A stretch of DNA of 64,000 nucleotides from Pelagicoccus mobilis (GCF_016595505.1 NZ_JAENIL010000001.1:124001-188000); one strand, 5' to 3'. Positions 37,342-46,732 are shown, counted from the first letter of the stretch. Numbers and translations are program-made. Notes: generated from the sequence alone by a model not told the origin.

Positions 37342-38376
37342 ATGGTTCACATCAACGAAAGAAGAGTCACCCAGAAAGACATCGCTCAAGCCGCCGGGCT
37401 GAGCATCGCAGCGGTCTCCATGGCCCTTAAAGGCAACCAGGCATTGCCAGAATCCACAATCAATCGTGTACGTAAAATCGCCGAAGAGCTCGGCTACGTT
37501 CCAGACCCCGCACTTTCCGCCTTGGCAGCTCACCGCAGCTTCACTCGCCAACGCACCAGCTTCTCAGTCCTCGCACTCGTCACTCACGGTGACCACTCAT
37601 GCGACTGGGAAAAACGCGAAAGCTCCAAGTCCCTCATCCACTGGACCAGCGAACGAGCAAAGCAACTCGGATACCGCCTCGAGCACTTCTCTACTTACTC
37701 AGAGAACCTCTCTCCTAGCCGCCTAAGCCAGATCCTCTGCGCTCGTGGCATCCGCGGACTCATCCTTTCCCCAGCATCACAGCTTCCAGAGGATTGCGGC
37801 ATCGACTGGGAAAAGTTCAGCATCGTCTCTATCGAGCAAGAAAAGCCTGAACTCGGTATCCATTGCGTCGCCTCCGACCAATACGGCGATATGAAAACGT
37901 GCTGGGAAAAGCTCCGCGCAAAGGGGATCCAGAAAATCGGCCTCGCCCTCGACTCTACTTGTCCAAGCGAAGGTAACGAACAGTGGCAAGCCGCCCACCT
38001 CTACTCTCTCAGCCACCACGGCATCGAAGCGAAGGACATCGTCCCAACGCTCAACATTGGAGCTGACGATGAACCAGAAAAGCTCGCTCAGTGGATTTCC
38101 GAAAACAAGCCGGAAGCCATCATTTCAAATAAGGCAGGCCTTCCAGAGCAATTGAAAGAGCTCGGAGTCAGCATCCCGCAGGACATGGCGTTCGTCAGTC
38201 TCAACGCTGAAGACGAATCAGATAGCATCAGCGGGATTCAGCGCAGCTCCGAGATTATCGGTAGCGTCGCGGTCGACACTCTCAACTCGCTCATCCAGCA
38301 AAATCGCTTCGGAACACGCCAAGCCGCGATCTCGACAAAGGTTCGCAGCAAGTGGCACGACGGCGAGTCGATCTAA
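37342..38376 (+). CDS. LacI-family transcriptional regulator
   Basis: This 344-residue repressor-type regulator has an N-terminal LacI HTH (about 7-55; TQKDIAQAAGLSIAAVSMALKGN then RKIAEELGYVPDPALSALAAHR). A periplasmic-binding-protein-like sugar-sensing domain follows (GIRGLILSP, VASDQYGDM, NADD.. region, QDMAFVSLNAEDESDSISGIQ). It is divergent from the sulfatase/GH2 operon and most likely controls it and itself. Recurring palindromes upstream of other sulfatase genes suggest a wider local regulon. ATG 37342 puts the HTH at the expected position. A strong terminator follows at 38406-38435, so it is monocistronic. Confidence 0.93.
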   Translation: MVHINERRVTQKDIAQAAGLSIAAVSMALKGNQALPESTINRVRKIAEELGYVPDPALSALAAHRSFTRQRTSFSVLALVTHGDHSCDWEKRESSKSLIHWTSERAKQLGYRLEHFSTYSENLSPSRLSQILCARGIRGLILSPASQLPEDCGIDWEKFSIVSIEQEKPELGIHCVASDQYGDMKTCWEKLRAKGIQKIGLALDSTCPSEGNEQWQAAHLYSLSHHGIEAKDIVPTLNIGADDEPEKLAQWISENKPEAIISNKAGLPEQLKELGVSIPQDMAFVSLNAEDESDSISGIQRSSEIIGSVAVDTLNSLIQQNRFGTRQAAISTKVRSKWHDGESI

Positions 38377-38405
38377 ACGACTTCGAAAAGATCTAATCAG
38401 TTTCC

Positions 38406-38435
38406 AAGGCTGCCTCATCGAGGCGGCCTTTTTTT
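38406..38435 (+). terminator. Rho-independent terminator of the LacI gene
   Basis: Stem GGCTGCCTC (38408-38416) with GAGGCGGCC (38420-38428), loop ATC, is followed by seven T residues; flanking AA/TT extends the stem to 11 bp. Confidence 0.88.
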
Positions 38436-38472
38436 GTTGGGAGGGAGGATAAAGGCGCTCCAAACGTTACAT

Positions 38473-38497
38473 GCCCGCTAGGGACAGCGGGCTCTAC
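38473..38497 (-). repeat. GTAG-headed palindrome
   Basis: On the minus strand GTAG (38494-38497) begins 4 bases after the GH27 stop and is followed by stem GCCCGCT/AGCGGGC with loop GTCCCT, the same loop as at 17336-17341. Confidence 0.55.
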
Positions 38498-38501
38498 CTT
38501 T

Positions 38502-40079
38502 TCAGCCCACGCGCACCAAGCAAACGCCGTGGGCACGGACGTTCACGGCGAAGCTCCCTTTAAACAAACCGACTTCTTCGTGTCGCCACAGGTCAAATAC
38601 GGTTACTTCTCCCTCCAGGCCGATCAAACGCCAATCGAGACGAAAAACAGTCGCTTCTTCAGCGGTATTGAAAATCCCCACCGCCTTACGCCCATCGACG
38701 AGCTCCTTCACGATTACTTCGATACCGTCTAGCTTGTAGACCGTCTTTCCAGGAAGCGCCGTCTCGTCCTGGTGCACTGCAAGAACCTCCGAGTTAGCTA
38801 GCAGATTCATCGTAAATGGATCCATCGACTCCATCGTACAACCAATCAGCATCGGGCTAGCCCACAGTGCCCAGAGGGAAATGTGAGTGTACTGCTCATC
38901 CGCAGTCAGACGTGTAGGCCGAGGTTCATCAAGACGCGGGTTCTCCACGACATCGCCTACAACCAACATATCCGCATCCGGAAAGTGACCAGGGCCCGCG
39001 GCATCACCAGTATCAAGCCAAGCGCGATGATTCTCCCACACCTGATAAAGGTTCAAATTCGGGCCGTCTTCATTCCAACGATCCTTCAAATCGCCCGTGG
39101 TCCTCCAACAGTGTACTTCTTTGGCAAACAAGGTCGCGTGCTCCAGAGGAGCAGCGTTGGACAGTGAATACACAATATCACGCCCACACTCCTTTAAGGC
39201 GTCTGCCATCTGCTGAGTGTGCATCTCATCATTGGGTCGCCAATCGTACTTCAAGTAGTCGATCCCCCACTCCGCCCACTGCTTGGCATCGCAATGCTCG
39301 AACGAAAACGCCCCCATCCGCCAAAAGTAATTTCTTTTCCCGCCACGCGGACCGCTACACGTTTCCTCCGTCCAAACACCATCTGGCGAATCGCTCGATC
39401 CACCAACATAGCCAGCGTAAGTCGTTACCCAAGGCGAAGAGTAGATCCCCACCTTCAAGCCGAGTCCGTGGATTTCCTCACAAAGCTCGGCCATGTCTTC
39501 GAACTTGCTCGGATCAGGCTGAATGCCATTCCAGTCGCCTCCCCTGATTCCTTGCCAACCATCATCGATATTGATGTAGGACCAACCGAAGTCAGCTAAC
39601 CCGCTGTTCGCCATCGCTCGAGCGGCCTGCAGTACCTTTTCGCCACTGACACGCGGTCCCCAGCAATTCCAGCTATTCCAACCTAACGGAGGAGTCAGGC
39701 AAATATTAGGCCCCACTTCGACACGAAGAGCCTTCTCAGCGACACCAAACTCACTCTCGACGGACAAGCGTAATTGGTAAGTCGCCTCGCTCGTATTCAA
39801 AATACAACCACTAATCACTCCCGTCTTGCCATCGATCGCCAGCCCAGCCGGCAGCCAGTCCACGCTATAGCATTTGTCCCCCGCACCGGTCGCGGGAATT
39901 TTGTACAAGAAAGGTGCCTTGGGTCGTACGCCAAAAACAGCCGGTCCATGAATTCTTGGCTCTTTGGGAGACTCAGGAGTCAAAATGTAGAGCCCCTCTC
40001 CCACGGATGGATCATAAATGGCTATCCCTTCGGCTTGCAGATGCCTTAAAGGAGCAAGACCTGTTTGATCCGCTGCCAT
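38502..40079 (-). CDS. Cytoplasmic alpha-galactosidase, GH27
   Basis: This 525-residue enzyme hydrolyses terminal alpha-galactosides by a retaining mechanism. Residues ~48-125 form a cadherin/He_PIG-like beta-sandwich (WLPAGLAIDGKTGVISGCI). The GH27 barrel begins TPPLGWNSWNCWG (about 133) and contains WSYINIDDGWQG, KVGIYSSPWVTTYAGY, nucleophile Asp279 in IDYLKYDWR and RTTGDLKDRW. A C-terminal beta domain ends the protein. No signal peptide is present. A good Shine-Dalgarno site (AGGAGG at 40090-40095, 10 bases before the ATG) supports the start at 40079. It stands alone between the LacI gene (convergent) and an exported sulfatase. It would act on galactosides already imported. Confidence 0.92.
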   Translation of the reverse strand: MAADQTGLAPLRHLQAEGIAIYDPSVGEGLYILTPESPKEPRIHGPAVFGVRPKAPFLYKIPATGAGDKCYSVDWLPAGLAIDGKTGVISGCILNTSEATYQLRLSVESEFGVAEKALRVEVGPNICLTPPLGWNSWNCWGPRVSGEKVLQAARAMANSGLADFGWSYINIDDGWQGIRGGDWNGIQPDPSKFEDMAELCEEIHGLGLKVGIYSSPWVTTYAGYVGGSSDSPDGVWTEETCSGPRGGKRNYFWRMGAFSFEHCDAKQWAEWGIDYLKYDWRPNDEMHTQQMADALKECGRDIVYSLSNAAPLEHATLFAKEVHCWRTTGDLKDRWNEDGPNLNLYQVWENHRAWLDTGDAAGPGHFPDADMLVVGDVVENPRLDEPRPTRLTADEQYTHISLWALWASPMLIGCTMESMDPFTMNLLANSEVLAVHQDETALPGKTVYKLDGIEVIVKELVDGRKAVGIFNTAEEATVFRLDWRLIGLEGEVTVFDLWRHEEVGLFKGSFAVNVRAHGVCLVRVG

Positions 40080-40252
40080 CAGAGAACATCCTCCTCAAAA
40101 CTCCACAAGGTTGGAGAGACCAATACGGGTGTGTGAAAAACAGGTACCATGTTTGCGAACCCCTAAAACTCGAGAGTAGCAGGGGCACTCACTCTTCTCA
40201 GTCAATGGGCAGGCTCTGATAGTACAAAGTACTGAGCAGATTGAAAATAGGA

Positions 40253-40278
40253 GGATCCGCATAAAACATGCCGGATCC
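40253..40278 (-). terminator. Possible terminator after the iduronate-sulfatase-like gene
   Basis: GGATCCGCAT pairs with ATGC-C-GGATCC (one bulged C) around a 5-base loop. On the minus strand it is followed by TCCTATTTTC, a weak T-rich tail, 20 bases after the sulfatase stop at 40298. Confidence 0.45.
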
Positions 40279-40297
40279 CGCCACCTATCATCAGCCT

Positions 40298-41716
40298 CTA
40301 CTTCAACTTTTCGCTAAGCGCGACTGACAAGGCCTCTACCAGGTCCGGATGATCCGCTGCGACGTTACGAGTCTCAGCCTCTTCCGTTCGGTGATCGTAG
40401 AGTTCAGCTCCTCCGCTTTTGTGTAGAGTAAGACGGAAATTATCCGTCCTCAGCGTACGGGCCCCTCCTCTGTAGCCTAGAGCCGTATGCCCATCGGCGT
40501 TGGGATCTTCCAGCTGATCGCGCAATGATTCGCCCTGCACAAAGTGTGGAGTCGGAATTTCCAACAAATCGCAAAGGGTTGGAAAAATATCTAGTGTCTC
40601 CACGATGGCATCGGTCTTCTCACCCGCTCTCGTGATCCCTGGATAGGATATGACCAAGGGAGACCTAAGCGCCTCTTCAAAGAGGTTGTGCTTCCCCCAA
40701 ATCGCGTGCTCACCGAGATTCCAGCCATGATCCCCCCAAAGCAGTACGATCGTGTCATCCTTCCGGCCAGATTTCTCCAACTGATCTAAAATGCGTCCGA
40801 CCTGCGTATCCGCATACGTAACACAAGCGGCATAATGACGCTTCACTTCGATCGCGAATGCCTCATCTGTGCGAGGGTCTCGTTCCCAACGCTTGTACTT
40901 CATAAACTCCCCAGATTTATGCCAAGTCGAGAGCCCCTTTGGCTTTTCCGGATGAGGTACTGGCGGGATCTCTACCCCGTCATACATTTTCAAATACTTG
41001 GCAGGAGCTCCAAATGGCAGATGGGGACGAATGATTCCAACCGCCATGAAAAAAGGCGGAGCATCATCTTCAGAGAGCTCCTGAAGTTGGCGCAAGGCTT
41101 CCTCGGTGATCAAACCATCTGGATAAATGGAATCATCCCCCTCCTCCGCTTGAAACAATGCCATATCCTCCGCCTTCACCCGAATCTCTCCGTGAGCGAG
41201 CCCATGCATAGATCCACGCGGATGCTGCCATGTGCCAGTGGGCATCAAGTTGCGATCCCAAGCGCCAGGCATTTCGACAACATTGGGATCGTCCCAGTCC
41301 GGGCCACCCAAACCTCCCGGGTGATGCGAGACCTTGCCGACAGAAACTGTAGTGTATCCATGAGACCGAAACCACTCCGGCATCGAAGGATGAACGCCCT
41401 CTGGCGAAGCTCCCATTTTCTTCGCTCGCTGGAACAAGGCGTCGTTTTTCGCCGTCCCGTAACGCCCCGTCAGCAAAGTGAAACGCGAGGGACCACAACT
41501 CGGAGAATTCACATAGTGCCGATGAAAGGCACGCCCTTGCTCTGCCAGGCGATCAATATTCGGAGACTTGATGTAATCAGCACCGAAACTTTTGAGTTCG
41601 GGTCGCAGATCATCGACGCAGATCAGCAACACGTTCTTTGGCTTAGCGTCAGCAACCGACGCGACAGCCGAGAGAATAAGAAAAATAGAGGAAAGCCAGT
41701 GCGGGGTACGAAGCAT
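40298..41716 (-). CDS. Exported sulfatase, iduronate-2-sulfatase-like
   Basis: This 472-residue exported sulfatase has a signal peptide ([18 protein letters not shown]), metal residues in [14 protein letters not shown], formylglycine Cys74 in [12 protein letters not shown], and the iduronate-2-sulfatase-type segments [24 protein letters not shown] and [20 protein letters not shown]. This subgroup is common in fucoidan- and galactan-degrading marine bacteria, where members act on many sulfated sugars, so the name does not fix the substrate. It is monocistronic on the minus strand, 218 bases from the GH27 gene. Confidence 0.92.
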   Translation of the reverse strand: MLRTPHWLSSIFLILSAVASVADAKPKNVLLICVDDLRPELKSFGADYIKSPNIDRLAEQGRAFHRHYVNSPSCGPSRFTLLTGRYGTAKNDALFQRAKKMGASPEGVHPSMPEWFRSHGYTTVSVGKVSHHPGGLGGPDWDDPNVVEMPGAWDRNLMPTGTWQHPRGSMHGLAHGEIRVKAEDMALFQAEEGDDSIYPDGLITEEALRQLQELSEDDAPPFFMAVGIIRPHLPFGAPAKYLKMYDGVEIPPVPHPEKPKGLSTWHKSGEFMKYKRWERDPRTDEAFAIEVKRHYAACVTYADTQVGRILDQLEKSGRKDDTIVLLWGDHGWNLGEHAIWGKHNLFEEALRSPLVISYPGITRAGEKTDAIVETLDIFPTLCDLLEIPTPHFVQGESLRDQLEDPNADGHTALGYRGGARTLRTDNFRLTLHKSGGAELYDHRTEEAETRNVAADHPDLVEALSVALSEKLK

Positions 41717-41866
41717 GACGCAGAAAAACCTCTACGCTTCGAAAGGTCAATCAATCAGGATATACCCAGACGAAGGGAATGTGTGCCGCAATTTCGAATA
41801 CACACATAGAACTGCGGCAAAGTTCGTCTTCCCAAAAGACGAAGAGCTACCTACATCGATTAATTG

Positions 41867-41942
41867 GTAGGGTCGGCGCTCGTCGCCGTACCGTGCCGGT
41901 TTGATCCAGGCTCTGCGGTACGGCGGCAAGCGCCGCCCCTAC
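41867..41942. repeat. BIME-like palindrome GTAGGG...CCCTAC
   Basis: Imperfect ~30-base arms run from GTAGGG at 41867 to CCCTAC at 41942. It lies 26 bases after the stop of the sulfatase gene at 41969 (minus strand) and shares layout with 26604-26676. Confidence 0.65.
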
Positions 41943-41968
41943 AGAACCCAATAGACTTAAAGGGAGGA

Positions 41969-43543
41969 CTAGAAGCTCTCGCGGAAGCCAGCTCCGTCTT
42001 TGAGCTTTTCCAGAGCAGCTTTCATTTCCGCAGCAAGCTCGGGATACTGAGCGAGAACATTGTTTTGCTCACTTGGGTCCTTTTCCAGGTTGTAGAGAGA
42101 TTCTGGAATCGGATCACGATCATACCACCACTTTGGATTCGAAGGTTCGATGTACTTCCAGTTCCCTTTGCGAATCGCCAAGCCAAAGGACTCTTCGACA
42201 AGAAACTCTTGGCCCTTCTCGTCTTCTCCAAGAAACGCAGAAAGAGTGGAACGGCTATCGATCCCTTCGTCATCGGCCAAATCCTCGCCGATGATTTCCG
42301 CGAAAGATGCCATCAAGTCGATTTGGCTGACCAAAGCCTCGCTCGTTGCTGGCTTGATACGTGCGGGCCAACGAACAATAAACGGAACGCGCGTTCCCCC
42401 TTCGTAAATCTGGTATTTACCTCCTCGATACACGCCTGATCCATCATGCCCCCGATCTTCTTCTTCGGCAGAACATAGGACAGTTGTGTCATCTTCGTAG
42501 CCATCGTCGTAAACAGGGCCATTATCGCTCGAGAAGATCACGATCGTGTTTTCAGCCATGCCATGTTCTTCGAGAGAATTCATGATCTCACCAACGGCCC
42601 AGTCGAAAGCAACCATAGCGTCACCGCGAAATCCTAATTCGGTAGCCCCTTGAAAACGCGGATGAGGAGCACGTGGAACATGAATATCTTGCGATGCGAA
42701 GTAGAGGAAGAACGGCTCGTCCTTAACGGCCATCGCCGCTAGGTACTGCTTTGTTTCTTCGACAAACACATCTGCGATCGTCTCTTCATTCCAAAGAGCG
42801 GACTTGCCACCAGACATGTATCCAATTCTACCGATACCGTTGACCACACTATGATTATGACCATGCGTGCTTTGGTAGTAAGTCATCGCCTCACGATTGG
42901 TCTTACCATCTGGGTATTGAGTGCTTCCCGGGATCTGAACATCTTTGAGCGTATTACCGACGTAGATCGGATCGTTTGGATTCAGATTCACGACCTCATA
43001 ATTGCGCAGGTAAACGCAAGGGACGCGGTCATTAGTCGATGGCAACAAAAAGGAGTAATCAAAACCGAGCTCCAGAGGTCCTGGTTTCACCTGGCCGTTC
43101 CAATCCGTTTTCACTCCCTCTTCACCAAGGCCGAGGTGCCATTTGCCAATCACCGAGGTATGGTAGCCAGCTCGCTTGAACAACTTCGGCAAGGTTAGCT
43201 TGTCAGTGGGAACGATCAGAGGAGCATTTGGCGGCAAAACGCGGGCTCCGTAGCGAAAAGCGTGAATTCCAGTCAGAAGAGAAAAACGTGACGGTGTGCA
43301 AGTGGCCGCAGAACAGTGGCCGTCGGTGAAGTTGATACCTCCATTCGCCAGGCGGTCGATATTTGGAGTTGGGATCATTTTCGATCCATTCACTCCAATG
43401 TCTCCAAATCCAACATCATCGCCATAGATGATCACCACATTCGGGCGATCCGCTGCAAATGTCGCTGCAGCGATACTGGCTAAGCCACAAAGAAACAACC
43501 TGCGGGCAAGACGGGGGAGAATCGATACTTTCGTCATCATCAT
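41969..43543 (-). CDS. Exported arylsulfatase, type I (CTPSR)
   Basis: This 524-residue exported sulfatase begins at 43543 (MMMTKVSILPRLARRLFLCG..., signal ending near ATFA); the longer frame from a TTG at 43645 would add 34 residues before the signal and cross probable operator sequence. Core residues are RPNVVIIYGDDVGFGDIG, formylglycine Cys82 in CTPSRFSLLTG, VIGKWHLGLG, LYFASQDIHVPRAPHP and VIFSSDNGPVYDDGYEDD. It is a paralogue of the sulfatase at 46787 (shared [17 protein letters not shown], DWNGxVKPGPLE), from which it differs in keeping the canonical CxPSR motif. It is close to the GntP permease gene upstream, with a 199-base gap that holds palindromes. Confidence 0.92.
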   Translation of the reverse strand: MMMTKVSILPRLARRLFLCGLASIAAATFAADRPNVVIIYGDDVGFGDIGVNGSKMIPTPNIDRLANGGINFTDGHCSAATCTPSRFSLLTGIHAFRYGARVLPPNAPLIVPTDKLTLPKLFKRAGYHTSVIGKWHLGLGEEGVKTDWNGQVKPGPLELGFDYSFLLPSTNDRVPCVYLRNYEVVNLNPNDPIYVGNTLKDVQIPGSTQYPDGKTNREAMTYYQSTHGHNHSVVNGIGRIGYMSGGKSALWNEETIADVFVEETKQYLAAMAVKDEPFFLYFASQDIHVPRAPHPRFQGATELGFRGDAMVAFDWAVGEIMNSLEEHGMAENTIVIFSSDNGPVYDDGYEDDTTVLCSAEEEDRGHDGSGVYRGGKYQIYEGGTRVPFIVRWPARIKPATSEALVSQIDLMASFAEIIGEDLADDEGIDSRSTLSAFLGEDEKGQEFLVEESFGLAIRKGNWKYIEPSNPKWWYDRDPIPESLYNLEKDPSEQNNVLAQYPELAAEMKAALEKLKDGAGFRESF

Positions 43544-43604
43544 CTGAATACAGTTAAATAGGTATAGGTGTTCAAACGCCACTCTTTCATAAGTGGGGTT
43601 TGCT

Positions 43605-43684
43605 GCACATTGTGCTTCAAACGCGACGAGTCTGGCAACGGCCAAGCCAAATTCTATAAAGGATTGGCCACTTTAACGATTAAA
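43605..43684. promoter_or_regulatory. Operator-like sites upstream of the CTPSR arylsulfatase
   Basis: GCACA-T-TGTGC (43605-43615) is a perfect 11-base palindrome 62 bases from the start at 43543. TTTAACGATTAAA (43672-43684) is the best copy of a motif also found at 48441, 46720 and 37145. TTCAAACGC also occurs twice (43571-43579 and 43617-43625). Confidence 0.45.
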
Positions 43685-43688
43685 CAGC

Positions 43689-43718
43689 GGATTCATGTTC
43701 ATTGAGGGACATGAATCC
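43689..43718. terminator. Hairpin after the GntP gene
   Basis: A perfect 10-bp stem (GGATTCATGT with ACATGAATCC) and 10-base loop lies 25 bases after the GntP stop. No long T-run follows on the minus strand, so termination is uncertain. Confidence 0.4.
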
Positions 43719-43742
43719 TGCGATTCCTGCACAATTCGCCCG

Positions 43743-45134
43743 CTAAACGACAAAACTCATCAATACGGCAAACAGGAAGCCTAGTAGCGAAATCATCGTG
43801 GTCATCACCGTAAAGGACTGAAAAGTCTGCTTTTCCGTAAGCCCGAAGTAACGATTCACGAGCCAGAAGCCACTGTCATTAACATGCGAGAGAATCGATG
43901 CACCGGCCGCGATCGCAATTACCCAAAGCGCCTTTTGCCCGTCGCTTACCACGATTCCCATCTCCTCAACAAGAGGGGCAAGCAAGCTGGAAGCAGTGAT
44001 CATCGCAACGGTGGCCGAACCTTGGATCACCCGCACAATCACAGCCAAAAGGTAAGCGATCAAAAGCAATGGAAGCCCTGACCCTTGCAACAAAGTCGCG
44101 AGATCATCGGCAGCGTGGCTATCGATGAGCATCTGCTTAAAAACTCCCCCAGCACCAGTGATTAGGATGATCAATCCCGCCGGACCAAGCGCCTTCGTGC
44201 ACAGATCGCGCAGCTCAGCGCCACTTACGCCGCGTTTACGTCCCAAGTAATAGATCGATAAACAAGTCGCGATAATCAGTGCCGTAAAGGGGTGCCCGGC
44301 AAATGTCAGGAAGTCCAGAGCTGCACTCTTCTCCAGGGAACCAGCCTTGACCATCGATCCGCAAATCGAGGACGCCAAAATCAGCACGATCGGAAGACCG
44401 ATAAGGAAAAGGACCATGCTGAAAGAAGGAAGCTCCGAATCTTTGAGCTTCTTCAAGTCATCGCCCTCCTCATTCATGTACTCGGGCACACCCACTTTAA
44501 TGCGCTTTGAGATCCATGATCCAAACATTGGGCCCGAGATAATCGCAGTTGGAATCCCCACGATCACACCCAGCAAAATCACCCAACCAAGATCCGCTCC
44601 TAGCAGTTCCGAAACCGCAATAGGGCCCGGTGTTGGCGGAACAAAACTGTGAGTAACCGCCATTCCAGCGAGCAAAGGAATGCCGTAGTAAAGGATGGGT
44701 TTACCACTTTCTCGAGTCAGGGCGTAAATGATCGGAATCAGAATAACCAAGCCTGCATCGAGAAAAACCGGAATCGATATCAGGAAGCCTGTGACCACCA
44801 TCGCCCACGGGGCCCTCTCAATCCCGAAGAACCCGAGCAAACGCCTCGCCATCGCTTCAGTGCCACCCGAGTGCTCAAGTATCTTTCCAAAAATCGAGCC
44901 CAAACCGATGACCGTAGCAATAAAGCCGAGCGCGCCTCCCATTCCATTCTGAATGCTCTTGTTGATTTCCGTAACCGGCATATCTGACAAGAGCCCAACT
45001 GCGATACTCGCGATCAACAGGGCGAGAAACGCATTCAACCTCAGCCACAGAATCAGCGACATGAGAAGGACGATAGCGATAACAGCGACCCAAAGGGGTG
45101 GTATGCCTAAGGCATAAGCAAGCAAAGGAGACAT
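43743..45134 (-). CDS. GntP-family sugar acid permease
   Basis: This 463-residue inner membrane protein has about 12 hydrophobic helices and GntP family segments: GFIATVIGLGSIFGKILEHSGG, VPPTPGPIAVSELLGADLGW, LRVIQGSATVAMITASSLLAP and SHVNDSGFWLVNRYFGL. Family members import gluconate, idonate, fructuronate or other sugar acids with protons. Here it may bring in an aldonic acid made by the oxidoreductase, lactonase or anhydrogalactose routes. The ATG at 45134 begins MSPLLAYALG. It lies between the GH117-like gene (upstream, terminated at 45256-45285) and a sulfatase. Confidence 0.93.
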   Translation of the reverse strand: MSPLLAYALGIPPLWVAVIAIVLLMSLILWLRLNAFLALLIASIAVGLLSDMPVTEINKSIQNGMGGALGFIATVIGLGSIFGKILEHSGGTEAMARRLLGFFGIERAPWAMVVTGFLISIPVFLDAGLVILIPIIYALTRESGKPILYYGIPLLAGMAVTHSFVPPTPGPIAVSELLGADLGWVILLGVIVGIPTAIISGPMFGSWISKRIKVGVPEYMNEEGDDLKKLKDSELPSFSMVLFLIGLPIVLILASSICGSMVKAGSLEKSAALDFLTFAGHPFTALIIATCLSIYYLGRKRGVSGAELRDLCTKALGPAGLIILITGAGGVFKQMLIDSHAADDLATLLQGSGLPLLLIAYLLAVIVRVIQGSATVAMITASSLLAPLVEEMGIVVSDGQKALWVIAIAAGASILSHVNDSGFWLVNRYFGLTEKQTFQSFTVMTTMISLLGFLFAVLMSFVV

Positions 45135-45255
45135 GAAAACGAGAGATTAGGGATTATTACGGCAACTTCGGTAAAACGCAGAGCGTTCAGGGGACAACCG
45201 ATGAGACGCCTGAGTCTTAAAGATTCACTAAAGAAATCAACAAAGGATTAAAACA

Positions 45256-45285
45256 AAAGCAGGATCCCGGGATAGGTCCTGCTTT
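45256..45285 (-). terminator. Rho-independent terminator of the GH117-like gene
   Basis: Stem AAAGCAGGA (45256-45264) with TCCTGCTTT (45277-45285). On the minus strand the right arm runs into TTTTGTTTT. It lies 73 bases after the stop at 45359. Confidence 0.7.
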
Positions 45286-45358
45286 CAAGATAACCAAAGC
45301 GTGGATACGCCTTTTAGTAAACTAAGCGTTTTGGAGGGCAATGCTCCGTCATTGCCTA

Positions 45359-46612
45359 TTACTTCTTCGCCTTGTGAACCTTTTCGTTCTCTTCAGCGAT
45401 GCGCTTCTTCTGCGCGCCACTCAAGCCGTGCTTAAAGAAATGCTCCGGTTTGTAGTAAACGTTATGCTTCTTCATCGCCGGATCGTGCAGATCTTTACTT
45501 AAGTCACAGTCGAAGCGAATGAGAATCGCGTGATTCCTATCCCAAGATGTCGCATTCGTCACATGAGAAAGCCCCCACGTGATACCACGGCCATCCTTTG
45601 TATTCGTAAATGCATCCGGCGTATAAGGCCCCGCCGCGTTCGGCATGAGAGACTGAGTAATCGACGCGATTTCGAAGTTCACGCCATCAGGAGCGTATTG
45701 AATCGTGTAGTGTTCGTTGCCGTCACGGATAACGAGCGCTGCCATCCCTTCTCCAAATGGGAACATCGTCGTTTCGTGGCCAGAGTTCATGATCGGGTTA
45801 AGCGGATGCTTCTCAAACGGACCGAGCGGGTCCTCAGCGATTGCCAAGCCTTGCATGCGCACGAGATCACCTCGCTTGCCGGAGTCTGACTTGAAGTACA
45901 AGTAGATCTTGTCCTTGTAGACAAAAGGATGCGGATCGTGGATCGAGTACTGGTCCCACTCTCCTGGAGCACCATTTGCGACAACAATCTTATTGTGCGG
46001 AGTCCATGGACCGTCGGGAGAATCAGCATACGAGACCGCTACTGGGCAATCGTCGCCACGCTTACCGCTGGCTTCCATGAAGCCTTGGTAATACAAGTAG
46101 TATTTACCCTTCCAATACAGGATATCGGTCGTGGTAACAGAGCGCCAACCTACGTTTGGCTTGGGCGGACGTGGAACCGCAACGCCTTGCTCCTCCCAAG
46201 TAAATCCGTCCTCACTCGTTGCATACCAAATTTCAGACAAGTCCCAGTCGGCTGACGGAATCGTATCGCTGCTCTTCGCCGCGCCTTTGGGCGAGGTAGG
46301 AGTATTACGGTAGGTGTACCAAACGTAATATTTGCCGTTCGCATAAATCACCTTAGAAGGATCACGACGTGAGATGGTACCATTTCCACCATTGTAATCG
46401 AAGCCTTCGAGCTTGGTGTATTTGAACTGCGTATACAGCTCGTTCTTCTCTGGACGCTCAGCCGGATAATTGTCGTAGAGACGCTCCATTGCCGAGCTCA
46501 GCTGACGATCTGGCTTTTCCGCCGGCAACATAAACGGAAAACCGCCCTGCTCTTCCTTAGCAGCAGCGCCAGCAACTAGCGAACAGGCGAGTACGAGATG
46601 TGAAATTTTCAT
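45359..46612 (-). CDS. Exported GH117-like glycosidase
   Basis: This 417-residue exported five-bladed propeller begins at ATG 46612 with a signal peptide (KISHLVLACSLVAGAAA). Motifs ERPEKNELYTQFKYTKLEGF, RRDPSKVIYANGKYYVWYTYR, WDLSEIWYATSEDGFTWEEQG and SVTTTDILYWKGKYYLYYQ resemble GH117, whose known members remove 3,6-anhydro-L-galactose from agar oligosaccharides. The alternative is a GH43 relative. Later HDPHPFVYKDKIYLYFK and GHETTMFPFGEG would carry catalytic acids and the family's His. The presence of GH117 hints that the target contains anhydrogalactose, or that the enzyme acts on another alpha-L-sugar such as fucose. An ATTGTACACAAT operator-like site lies 27 bases before the start. Confidence 0.72.
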   Translation of the reverse strand: MKISHLVLACSLVAGAAAKEEQGGFPFMLPAEKPDRQLSSAMERLYDNYPAERPEKNELYTQFKYTKLEGFDYNGGNGTISRRDPSKVIYANGKYYVWYTYRNTPTSPKGAAKSSDTIPSADWDLSEIWYATSEDGFTWEEQGVAVPRPPKPNVGWRSVTTTDILYWKGKYYLYYQGFMEASGKRGDDCPVAVSYADSPDGPWTPHNKIVVANGAPGEWDQYSIHDPHPFVYKDKIYLYFKSDSGKRGDLVRMQGLAIAEDPLGPFEKHPLNPIMNSGHETTMFPFGEGMAALVIRDGNEHYTIQYAPDGVNFEIASITQSLMPNAAGPYTPDAFTNTKDGRGITWGLSHVTNATSWDRNHAILIRFDCDLSKDLHDPAMKKHNVYYKPEHFFKHGLSGAQKKRIAEENEKVHKAKK

Positions 46613-46638
46613 AGCTAGATTTGGGGCAAAGGCACAGG

Positions 46639-46650
46639 ATTGTACACAAT
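46639..46650. promoter_or_regulatory. ATTGTACACAAT motif, copy 2
   Basis: This is identical in 12 bases to the site at 36940-36951 and lies 27 bases upstream of the GH117-like start, where a repressor would block the promoter or early transcription. Confidence 0.5.
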
Positions 46651-46719
46651 ATGCCAATTATTGGGCAAAATGGAACCGTCACTCTCTTGGCCAAGCAAGC
46701 CCTTTGGATTGAATCTCCA

Positions 46720-46732
46720 GTTAACAATTAAA
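46720..46732. promoter_or_regulatory. TTTAACGATTAAA-like site upstream of the GH117-like gene
   Basis: GTTAACAATTAAA matches the 43672 site at 11 of 13 positions. Its end overlaps the left arm of the terminator at 46730. Confidence 0.35.

Noticed and set aside
40835-41809. A 324-codon open frame on the plus strand
   Set aside because: It is opposite the iduronate-sulfatase-like gene, with low-complexity Arg/His-rich content and no domain.
43544-43645. 34-residue N-terminal extension of the CTPSR arylsulfatase from a TTG
   Set aside because: It precedes the hydrophobic signal and spans a palindrome; the ATG triplet at 43543 is a better start.
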